Source of the DNA: Palsa-504 sp963790065 | GTDB lineage: Bacteria > Actinomycetota > Actinomycetes > Streptosporangiales > Streptosporangiaceae | DNA: 64,000 bases | Assembly: GCA_963790065.1 (NCBI GenBank) | Contig: CAWBNK010000028.1 | Location: 62,001 to 126,000 of the forward strand | Direction: 5' to 3' | Shown: positions 23,433 to 30,909 of the stretch, in pieces | Layout: each line of letters begins with the position of its first letter | Position numbering within the stretch: the stretch's first letter is position 1 | Position numbers and translations under genes: made by a program | Notes under the pieces: generated by a model | Seen by the model: the letters and a program-made list of their open reading frames with translations, nothing else | Told to the model about the DNA's origin: nothing | Databases searched by the model: none

Positions 23433-26304
23433 TTACGACCTGTCTTCCAGGCTGTTTTCCAGGTTGTCTTCCAGGCGGGCGGCCAGCAGCTCGGCCAGGT
23501 GGGTGGCGCGGACCTGAGCCAGCTGGTCGAGCTGGGTGCGGCAGGAGAACCCGTCGGCCAGCACGGTGGCGCCAGGCGGCGCGGCGCGGACGGCGGGCAG
23601 CAGGGCGGTCTCGGCCACGGCCCGGGACACGTCGTAGTGGCCGCGCTCGACGCCGAAGTTGCCCGCCAGCCCGCAGCAGCCGCCCACCGCGGTGACCTGG
23701 GCCCCGGCCCCGGCCAGCAGCGCGGCGTCGGCCTGCCAGCCCATGACCGCGTGGTGGTGGCAGTGCGGCTGGGCCACCGCGGACAGGCCGGACAGGTCGG
23801 GCGCCGACCATCGCTCGGTCGCCGTGAGGAGCTCGGCCAGGGTCTTGATGGCCGAACGGACCTGCCAGGCCCGCGGGTCGTCAGGCAGCAGCTCGGCGGC
23901 GTCGGCGCGCAGCACGGCGGTACAGGAGGGTTCCAGCCCGACGATCGGGGTGCCAGCGTCCAGCGCGGGAGCCAGGGCGTTCAGGCTGCGCCGCAGCTGG
24001 CGGCGGGCGCCGTCCAGCTGGCCGGTGGAGATCCAGGTCAGGCCGCAGCAGGTGGGTTGTCCGGTGACCTCGACGGCATAGCCGGCCGCCTCGAGGACCT
24101 GGACGGCGGCCCGGCCGGTTTCGGGGGTGAAGTGGTCGGTGAAGGTGTCGACCCACAGCAGCACGGGGGTCTGGCCCTGGCCTTTCTGGTGCTGGTGCTG
24201 GGCGAACCAGTCGCGGAACGTCTGGGGGGCGAACTCGGGGAGCGGGCGGCGGGGGTCGATGCCGCCGAGTCGTTTGGCCAGGCCGGCCAGGGTTTGCTGG
24301 CGCAGCGCGGCGTTGGCCAGTTTCGGCGCGCGGGCGGCGAGCCGGGCCCAGCGGGGCAGCCAGCCCAGCGAGTAGTGGGCGGGCGGGCGGAGGCGGCGCC
24401 GGTACCGCTGGTAGAGCACCTCGGCCTTGTAGGTAGCCAGGTCCACCCCGGCCGGGCAGTCAGACGAGCAGCCCTTGCAGGACAGGCACAGGTCCAGCGA
24501 CTCGTCCAGTTCTGGGGCGCGGAAGCTGCCGACCAGGGTGCCGTTGGCCAGCTCCTGCAGGACGCGGGCGCGGCCGCGGGTGGAATCCTTCTCGTCCCTG
24601 GTGGCCAGGTAGGACGGGCACATGACGCCGCCGGCGGCCGTGGTATCGGCCCGGCACTTGCCCACGCCGGTGCAGCGGTGCACCGCGACGGACAGGTCGC
24701 CGCGGTCCTGCGGGTAGGCGAACCCGAGGCCCTTGGTGATCGGCCGGGCCAGCGGCAGTCGCAGGTCGGCGTCGATGGGGGCCGGGTCGACCAGCACGCC
24801 GGGGTTGAGCAGGTTGCCCGGGTCGAAGATGGCCTTGACCGCGGCCATGACCTCGATAGCCTCGGGTGAGTACATGTAGGGCAGCAGCTCGCCGCGGGCC
24901 CGGCCGTCGCCGTGCTCGCCGGACATCGAGCCGCCGTACTGGCCGGCCAGCTGCGCCGCGGCCAGGGCGAACTCCCGGTACCGGCCGGGCGCGGTGGCCA
25001 GCGGGAAGTCGATGCGGACGTGCACGCAGCCGTCGCCGAAGTGCCCGTACAGCAGGCCGTCCAGGTCGTGGCCGGCCAGCAGCGCGGTGAATTCTCTTAG
25101 GTATGAGCCCAGGTGGGCGGGCAGGACGGCGGAGTCCTCCCAGCCGGGCCAGGCCGGCGCGCCCGCCGGGGTGCGGCCGCCCAGGCCGGCGCCGTCCTCG
25201 CGGATGCGCCACAGGGCCCGGGCCGGGGCGCCGGTGACGACGCTGGCGTCGAGGGCGCCGGAGTCCTTGATGAGCCGTTCGGCGGCCGGCCCGGGCCTCG
25301 GCCTCGGTGTCGCCCGCCGTCTCGGCGAAGATCCAGGCCTGGCCGCGCGGCAGGTCCGGGACGGCGGCGGCGCCGCGGCGGTTGCGTACCACGTCGACCA
25401 GCCGGGCGTCCATCCCCTCCAGCGCCACCGGCCGGTGCGGCAGCAGGCCGGGCACGGCGTCCGCGGCCTCCGGCATGCCGGGGTAGCCGAGGACGGCGAG
25501 GGCCACGGCGTTCGGCGACCGGACCAGGCGCACGGTGGCGGCGGTGACGATGCCCAGGGTGCCTTCGCTGCCGGCCAGGAACCGGGCCAGGTCGGCGCCG
25601 TTCTCCGGCAGCAGGTGCTCCAGGCTGTAGCCGGACACCTGCCGGGTGAACCGGCCGAACTCGGTGCGGATCAGGGCCAGCCTGTCGTTGACCAGGCTGG
25701 CCAGGGCGGTGCCGATCGGCCCTGCTGTGTCTTTGGATGTGTCTTTGACTGTGTCTTTGGCTGTGTCTTTGCGGCTCGCTGGCAGCTGCTCACCGGCGGC
25801 GGTCAGCAGGTCCAGGCTGACTACGTTGTCGGCGGTGCGGCCGTAGCGCAGCGCCCGCGAGCCGCAGGCGTTGTTGCCGATCGAGCCGCCGATGCTGGCC
25901 CGGGCGTGCGAGGAGGGGTCGGGGCCGAACCGCAGCCCGTACTTCGTGGCGGCCGCGGTGATGTCATCCAGGATCGCGCCCGGTTCGGCGGTCGCGGTGC
26001 GAGCCTCGGCGTCGACGGCCAGCACCCGGTTGAGGTGGCGGGAGAAGTCCAGCACGATGCCGGGGCCGACCGAGTTGCCCGCGATGGAGGTGCCGCCGCC
26101 CCGGCTGGTGACCGGCACTTGGTACTGTCGCGCCACGGCCAGCGCGGCGGCGGCCTCCTCGGCATGCCGGGGGAAGGCCACCACGGCGGGCACGACCCGG
26201 TAGTTGGAGGCGTCGGTGGCGTACTCCGCCCGCCGCCGCGCCGAGTCGTCGGCACTGGTCAGACCGGCGGCGCGCAGCGCGGCGGCCAGCTCCCGCGGCG
26301 GCAC
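23433..26304 (-). pseudogene. FAD/Fe-S oxidoreductase (GlcD-GlcF fusion type), one frameshift
   Basis: One long protein read in two frames. From GTG 26304: FAD_binding_4 domain (TSRGGGTSIAGNSVGPG, SIGGSIGNNACGSRALRYG) and the start of the FAD-oxidase C domain to AWIFAETAGDTEAEAR. Near 25290 one extra G changes frame; the continuation AAERLIKDSGALDAS, YGHFGDGCVHVRIDF, GEHGDGRARGE, Fe-S motifs CTGVGKC and CLSCKGCSSDCPAG, and two CCG motifs (TCCGLTWISTG, GCCGLAGNFG) is intact to the stop. No stop occurs between the break and the second part. It may be a real mutation or a sequence error. A 12-bp repeat (TGTGTCTTTG) at 25725-25772 encodes four KDT units. The intact relative lies at 48759. Confidence 0.78.
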
Positions 26305-26499
26305 CGCGTTCTGGGCGGCCTCTTGCCGCGCTGCCTCTTTCTGAGCGGCCTCTTCTGAGCGGCCTTTTGCTGTGCAGCCTCCGCCGGTTGTGCCGTCATG
26401 ATCCCGGATGCTATCCGGCGGGGGCGGGCAGCCGCGGGATCACGAGGATGCGCGGCGAGCGCTCCGCGGCCTTAAGCCCCAGGACAGGACGGGTGGCTT

Positions 26500-26754
26500 A
26501 CGGGTGCGGCTCTTGCGGAGTGACTGCCCGGCGGCCAGGCCCCTGGAACCTCAGTCGTTGCTCCCGCCCCAGCCGCCGCGCTCTCAGCCCCGGGGCCTGT
26601 GCCGCTTGCATGATCACGGGCAGTTTGAGCTAAATACCGACCAAAACTGCCCGCGATCATGAAGCCAGCCCCTTCCGGGCGTGATCATGAAGGACCGCCG
26701 CCGCGGCGCGCCCTCCGGGCAGGCTCAGCCTCACGCCACAAGAGCCGCACCCGT
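26500..26754. mobile_element. Dispersed palindromic element, copy 2 (MITE-like)
   Basis: A 255-bp element bounded by ACGGGTGCGGCTCTTG and its inverse CAAGAGCCGCACCCGT. The same central inverted repeat as in copy 1 is present: CGGGCAGTTT, then GAGCTAAATACCGACC, then AAACTGCCCG. Sequence similarity to 10296-10564 extends over the whole length, including GTCGTTGCTCCCGCCCCAGCCGCCGCG-type blocks in the left arm and GGGCGTGATCATGA in the right. It begins 3 bases after the stop of the M50 protease gene and fills the gap to the FAD/Fe-S gene. No transposase. Confidence 0.7.
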
Positions 26755-26757
26755 GGT

Positions 26758-28203
26758 TTACCAGCCTCGGAACTGGCCATTGGCGGTCCAGAAGGCGGCG
26801 AGGGCGATCACGACGGCCAGCAAGGCCGCAGCGGCCTGCAGCCGGCGGGCGGCCCGGCCTCCGGACCAGTGCAGGCCGGCGGTGACCGCCCGCCGGACCA
26901 GCCCGGTGATGACATAGGCCGAGCCGGCCAGGGACACGCCCAGCAGGGCGGCGCCCACGGCGGCGACCGCGGCGGTTGCGTAGCGGTGGCCGCCAACGGC
27001 GGCGGTCATGAGGTGGGCCTGCACGCTGGCCGCGCGCCACAGGGAGCGGTCGATCGCGGGCAGGCGCAGCAACATGTATCCGAAGCCGGCCAGCAGCAGC
27101 GGGAGGACGCACATCACCCAGCCGGTCACCACGATCCGGGCGTGCCGCCGCAGGCCGGCCACGCGCGGGTCCGGGCGCCCCCGGCGGGTGGCCCGGTTTG
27201 CGGCCCAGTCTGCGGCACTGCGCAGGATCGGCACGATGCGGGCGAACAGGTCCGGCACGCCGACCAGGTCGCTGAGGATGAAGTACCCGTCGAAGCGGAC
27301 GAACGGCAGCAGCTGTTCCAGCATCTCCAGGTGCGTGACGGCGATGACCAGGAGCAGGATCTCGGACGAGGTGGCCGAGTAGACGGCCGCCAGGGCCAGC
27401 ATGAAGATCAGGTTGAAGTACAGGCCGCCGAGGTCGGTGCGCAGCCGGCCAGCCCGGCTGAGCCGGTAGGAGTCGGTGACGTTGGTGAAGAACGCCGGCC
27501 ACATCACGTAGATGCCGACGCCGATCACGCCGGGCCGCGCGCCGCCGTAGCGGCAGCCGGCCGCGTGGCCGCACTCGTGGAACGCAGCGGAGGCCAGGGA
27601 CAGGCCGATCACGACGAGAAAGTCCACCGGGTTGTGCAGGACCTGCCGGATCCCCCCGCCCAGCCCATGCACGGCGAACAGCCAGTAGTCGACGGCCAGG
27701 ACGCTGGCCACCACGGCCACGATGACCGGCCACCGGAACAGCGGCCGCAGCAGCGTCCCGACCGCGTTGGACGCCCGCTCCGTGAGGAGCGTGCCCCGGG
27801 CCCGCAGCGCGAGCAGCGGGTTGGCCGTCGGCAGGCCGGGCTCCGGCAGGCCGGCCGGGACATCCGGCCCGGCCACGACGCCCAGCGGCAGCAGCTTGGT
27901 GGTGATGAGGTAGCGGACCTGGTCGGCGTTCAGCAGCCGGCCGAGGTCGGCGCTGACCTGCTGGGCGATGGCGACCGGGCCGCGGGTGCCGTCGATCCGG
28001 CAGGTGACCTGGTACAGCAGCGCGGACATCTGGATGACCTGGCCGTCGGCCCGGCGGACCAGGGAGGGCGGCTGGCTGTAGCCGGAATCCTGGTACTCGC
28101 CGAGCAGCTCGACCCCGTCGGCCAGCCGGGGCAGCTCCACAGCAGCAGACGTGTCCGCGGCGGCCGGGAGCCCGCCGGCTTGGGCCTGCACGGTCAGGGT
28201 CAT
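26758..28203 (-). CDS. PqqD-like/M50 fusion membrane metalloprotease
   Basis: A 481-residue protein. Residues 20-110 form a PqqD-like, winged-helix domain (VELLGEYQDSGYSQPPSLVRRADG, ...ALLYQVTCRIDGTRG, VRYLITTKLLPLGVV), the type that acts as a RiPP leader-recognition element. A polytopic membrane part follows, with zinc motif HECGH (SAAFHECGHAAGCRYGG) and the second M50 motif LPFVRFDGYFILSDLVGVP, supplying the third ligand Asp. This build corresponds to the YydH-type putative peptide zinc metalloproteases. It lies downstream of the Cys-rich peptide gene on the same strand, behind two hairpins, and probably processes that peptide. Its ATG has a GAGGAG site. Confidence 0.8.
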   Translation of the reverse strand: MTLTVQAQAGGLPAAADTSAAVELPRLADGVELLGEYQDSGYSQPPSLVRRADGQVIQMSALLYQVTCRIDGTRGPVAIAQQVSADLGRLLNADQVRYLITTKLLPLGVVAGPDVPAGLPEPGLPTANPLLALRARGTLLTERASNAVGTLLRPLFRWPVIVAVVASVLAVDYWLFAVHGLGGGIRQVLHNPVDFLVVIGLSLASAAFHECGHAAGCRYGGARPGVIGVGIYVMWPAFFTNVTDSYRLSRAGRLRTDLGGLYFNLIFMLALAAVYSATSSEILLLVIAVTHLEMLEQLLPFVRFDGYFILSDLVGVPDLFARIVPILRSAADWAANRATRRGRPDPRVAGLRRHARIVVTGWVMCVLPLLLAGFGYMLLRLPAIDRSLWRAASVQAHLMTAAVGGHRYATAAVAAVGAALLGVSLAGSAYVITGLVRRAVTAGLHWSGGRAARRLQAAAALLAVVIALAAFWTANGQFRGW

Positions 28204-28243
28204 CGCGGTCTGCTCCTCATCGCGCGTGTGCTCTGGGAAAGCG

Positions 28244-28274
28244 GCCCGGCCCGGGTGGGGGTTCCGGGCCGGGC
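28244..28274 (-). terminator. Second hairpin before the M50 protease gene
   Basis: An 11-bp perfect inverted repeat, GCCCGGCCCGG (28244-28254) and CCGGGCCGGGC (28264-28274), with a 9-base loop. It follows the stronger hairpin at 28282-28315 on the minus strand, just upstream of the protease ribosome site. Together they should reduce read-through from the peptide gene. Confidence 0.5.
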
Positions 28275-28281
28275 AGCAAAC

Positions 28282-28315
28282 GGAGGGGCCGCCCGTCAGG
28301 GTGGGCGGCCCCTCC
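28282..28315 (-). terminator. Strong hairpin between peptide and protease genes
   Basis: A perfect 13-bp stem, GGAGGGGCCGCCC (28282-28294) with GGGCGGCCCCTCC (28303-28315), around an 8-base loop. On the minus strand it comes about 100 bases after the peptide stop and is followed only by a short GTTTG, so it may be a partial terminator that lets the small peptide be made in excess over the protease. Confidence 0.6.
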
Positions 28316-28421
28316 TTGCCCGCTGCACGTCCCCCTCGGGTTGAAAATGCGCAGCGGACCGGCTGTGCGAACTATCCGATGCCGTGGCCGATGACAGTCA
28401 TGGCGGACCGGGTCCGTGGTC

Positions 28422-28595
28422 TTACAGGCAGATGCCGATGTTGACGTTGATGCACACGCTGACGTCGAAGCACGGCGGCGGGCAGCACGGGTGGCACGGC
28501 TGGCACGGGGAGACGCAGAGCGTTTCCCGGCTGGGGAGCAGTTCGGCGCTCTCGAGGTCGAGGTCTTGCATCGTCACGGCGGTAGCGGTGGACAT
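28422..28595 (-). CDS. Cys/Pro-rich peptide, candidate RiPP precursor
   Basis: A 57-residue peptide from ATG 28595, with an excellent AAGGAGG ribosome site; a longer upstream reading would cross the operator region and is not credible. The N-terminal half is leader-like, acidic and helix-prone (TMQDLDLESAELLPSRETL). The C-terminal 31 residues hold eight cysteines and many prolines (CVSPCQPCHPCCPPPC, then FDVSVCINVNIGICL). A sharp change from acidic leader to Cys-rich core, next to a protease with a leader-binding-type domain, suggests a precursor peptide. No lanthionine, radical SAM or YcaO enzyme is in the window, so the modification, if any, is unknown; metal binding is an alternative. Confidence 0.65.
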   Translation of the reverse strand: MSTATAVTMQDLDLESAELLPSRETLCVSPCQPCHPCCPPPCFDVSVCINVNIGICL

Positions 28596-28715
28596 GGTGC
28601 CTCCTTCAGGGACGGTCTGCCTCCTGGCCAGGCATCCCGGGTCTGCCTGCGGTTCGGGGGCCGTTCGGGCCTTCGGTACCGCCCGGCATCGCTGTGGCGC
28701 CAGGCCACGGTTCTG

Positions 28716-28760
28716 ATGTACGCTAATTGACGTACATCTTGTACGGTCACCACCGTACAA
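28716..28760. promoter_or_regulatory. Two adjacent 22-bp palindromic operators
   Basis: Site 1 (28716-28737) has arms ATGTACG and CGTACAT around CTAATTGA. Site 2 (28739-28760) has arms TTGTACGGT and ACCGTACAA around CACC. Centres are 23 bp apart and both share the half-site TGTACG. They lie 33 bases before the XRE regulator's start and in front of the divergent peptide gene, the natural place for dual control. Confidence 0.75.
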
Positions 28761-28792
28761 CAAAACCGGGATTCAGTCAACGTTGAGGAACC

Positions 28793-29308
28793 GTGACTGA
28801 GCTCGTCCCAGGAAGACGGGTTAGGTTGGTGGCTATGACGGCGCACGCGACGGGAGACAGGCGAGACCGCCCTGATGAGCGTCCGCCGGCCGCCGCAGCA
28901 GCAGCGCCGGAGCAGATCATGAACCCGCTGCAGCGCCTGATCCAGCAGCGGCTGAGCGAGCGGGCCTGGTCCTACGGTGAGGTCGCCCGGCGGGGCGGAC
29001 TGCCCCGGTCGACCGTCTACACCCTGGCCACGACCCGGAACCTGGCCCGGCCGCCCCGTCCGGCCACCATCGACGCGCTGGCCAAGGGCCTCGACGTACC
29101 GGTCTCGGCGGTCCGCGCCGCCGCCGCCGAGTCCACCGGCCTGCACTACTACGACGACGGTCCGTCCGAGCGGAAAGGCCCGGCCGATCAGGAGCGGGAA
29201 CTCCTGATCGCCAGCATCGACGAGCTGACACCCGAGGACCGGAAGCACGTGGCCGCGCTGGTCGAATCGCTGCGCAACCGGTCCACGCCGGGCCCAGCCG
29301 ATCGCTAG
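28793..29308 (+). CDS. XRE-family regulator of the peptide locus
   Basis: A 171-residue DNA-binding protein. The helix-turn-helix lies at about residues 48-100 (LIQQRLSERAWSYGEVARR, GLPRSTVYTLATT, IDALAKGLDVPVSAV), and the C-terminal helix DELTPEDRKHVAALVESL is typical of XRE proteins that dimerise. GTG 28793 is chosen because TGAGGA sits 5 bases upstream; ATGs at 28835 and 28919 are alternatives. It diverges from the Cys-rich peptide gene over twin palindromes, its likely binding sites. The first 40 residues are low complexity. Confidence 0.82.
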   Translation: MTELVPGRRVRLVAMTAHATGDRRDRPDERPPAAAAAAPEQIMNPLQRLIQQRLSERAWSYGEVARRGGLPRSTVYTLATTRNLARPPRPATIDALAKGLDVPVSAVRAAAAESTGLHYYDDGPSERKGPADQERELLIASIDELTPEDRKHVAALVESLRNRSTPGPADR

Positions 29309-29344
29309 CACGCCCGCCGACGCGGCGGCCGTGGCCGGCCTTCC

Positions 29345-29400
29345 GTGGTGAAACCCGGGTTTCACCGCCGTGGAGCGGGCTGATAGCCGGGTTTCACCAC
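29345..29400. terminator. Bidirectional terminator with alternative pairing
   Basis: A perfect 20-bp palindrome GGTGAAACCCGGGTTTCACC (29347-29366) lies between the converging regulator and LysM genes. A further copy of one arm, CCGGGTTTCACCAC, is at 29387-29400 and can pair with GTGGTGAAACCCGG (29345-29358) instead, so two mutually exclusive hairpins are possible. The simplest role is a shared terminator. Confidence 0.6.
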
Positions 29401-29442
29401 CTTGGTCGGGTGCGACATCGCGAGTCATTACCGCAGGTACCT

Positions 29443-30819
29443 CTATTCCATCGGCCAGCTGGGGGGCACCCCCAGCTGTTCGGCCAGTTCTCCGTAGGAG
29501 CCCTCCGGCAGGACCAGGCGGGCGGCGCGCAGGACATTCCTGGGGTCCTCACCTGGTGGCCGCAGCACGTAGACCGTGTCGTCGCGCTTGTTGCAGGTCA
29601 CGACCAGCCGGTCGTGGTCGGCCAGCACGATCGGCCAGCTGGCGGGCAGCCCCAGCTGCTCGGCCAGCGCCCGGTAGGGACCTTCGGGCAGCACCAGGCG
29701 GGCGACCCGCAAGATGGCCCGGGGTTCGGCGTCAGGCGGCCGTAGCACGTACACCGTGTCGTCTGACTGGCTGTAGGTGACGACGAGCCGGTCGTAATCG
29801 GCCAGGACCACGTTGGCCTGCTCCGCGGCGGGCGGCGCGGAGGCCGGTTCCCGGCCGGGATCAGCCGTGCTGAGCCGGGTGGCCGCCGCGGCCTCGACTG
29901 CTTCGGCTGCTTCGGCGGCTTTGGCGGCCTGAGCTGCGCGCGTTGCCTGGGCTGCTTCCGCCGCCTGGGCTGCGTCGGTCGCCTGGGCTGCGTCGGTCGC
30001 CTGAGCCGTGTCGGCCGCTTGAGCCGTGTCGGGCGCCTGGGCTGTGTCGGGCGCCTGGGCTGTGTCGGCGGCCTGGGCGGCGTGCCGATGGCGGCGCCTG
30101 ACCATGAGCACCGGCTCGACCAGGAAGGCCAGGCCGATGATCAAGCCGGCCACCAGCAAGACCGTCTTCAGCCACTGCGGCATGCCAGTGGCGGCCGGAG
30201 CCGGTATGGGCGCCGGCGACGGACGGTGCTGGCTACCGGGCGGCGGCGAAGCCCGTGACGGCTGGGGCGGGCTAGGAGTTGACACCGGCGGCGATGCCAC
30301 CGGCCGAGAGATCACGAGCACGATGCCGGGACGGATCGTGTTCGGATCGGGACCGATGACCCGCCGGTTAGCCGCGTACAGCGCGGGCCAGCCGCCGCGC
30401 ACGGCGAACCGCGCGGCGATGCCCGACAACGTATCCCCGGCCACCACCGTGTAGCGGGCCGGCATCTTCACGCCGGGCAGTACCAGGATGGTGCCAGGGC
30501 GGATCGTGTCCGGATCGGGGCCGATAACCGGCCGGTTGGCGGCATACAGCGCCGGCCAGCCGCCGCGCACGGAAAACCGCGCGGCGATGCTGGACAGCGT
30601 GTCGCCGTCTTGCACGACGTATCTCGTGCTGGGACTGGGCGCCGCGGCTGCTGCCGGGACGACGCTCAGCGCGCTGGTCAAGATGACCTCGCTAGTACTA
30701 CCCGCCATGCGGGTGCTCGCTTGGGCGGGGCGGACGGATCCTCTCAGACCGACCGCCGCCAGGATGATCAGAACGCTCCAGGCGAGCACCACGCATGCGG
30801 ACTTGGTCCACATACGCAC
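29443..30819 (-). CDS. Membrane protein with two LysM domains and tandem C-terminal repeats
   Basis: A 458-residue protein. An N-terminal hydrophobic segment (residues 7-26) is followed by two LysM domains (about 67-112, RYVVQDGDTLSSIAARF; about 122-168, RYTVVAGDTLSGIAARF), a Pro/Ser linker and a transmembrane segment near 215-238 (TVLLVAGLIIGLAFLVEPVL). An Ala-rich AQA-x-D-T/A repeat tract (about 250-320) comes next. It ends with two copies of a roughly 55-residue unit starting VVLADYDRLVVTYSQ and VLADHDRLVVTCNK, each ending LPEGxYxxLAEQLG. LysM binds peptidoglycan, so the two halves probably lie on opposite sides of the membrane. The start is GTG 30819 or ATG 30813. Confidence 0.75.
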   Translation of the reverse strand: MRMWTKSACVVLAWSVLIILAAVGLRGSVRPAQASTRMAGSTSEVILTSALSVVPAAAAAPSPSTRYVVQDGDTLSSIAARFSVRGGWPALYAANRPVIGPDPDTIRPGTILVLPGVKMPARYTVVAGDTLSGIAARFAVRGGWPALYAANRRVIGPDPNTIRPGIVLVISRPVASPPVSTPSPPQPSRASPPPGSQHRPSPAPIPAPAATGMPQWLKTVLLVAGLIIGLAFLVEPVLMVRRRHRHAAQAADTAQAPDTAQAPDTAQAADTAQATDAAQATDAAQAAEAAQATRAAQAAKAAEAAEAVEAAAATRLSTADPGREPASAPPAAEQANVVLADYDRLVVTYSQSDDTVYVLRPPDAEPRAILRVARLVLPEGPYRALAEQLGLPASWPIVLADHDRLVVTCNKRDDTVYVLRPPGEDPRNVLRAARLVLPEGSYGELAEQLGVPPSWPME

Positions 30820-30909
30820 AGTGCTGTCACTTTCCTTCCGAGGGGGATCAGCGCCGGGACGCTGCTGGCCCGGACGCCGAAGGCACGAACCAGGGGGGAA
30901 GGAAAGGAC

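Noticed and set aside
22566..24869. A 767-codon open frame on the plus strand opposite the hydrolase and FAD/Fe-S genes
   Set aside because: It has Gly/Gln/Val/Arg-rich content without motifs, no ribosome site, and lies opposite clearly conserved domains; it follows from codon-position GC bias.
28422..28763. Longer 113-residue version of the Cys-rich peptide
   Set aside because: The extra N-terminus would be encoded across the twin operators and has no ribosome site, while the inner ATG has a near-perfect one.
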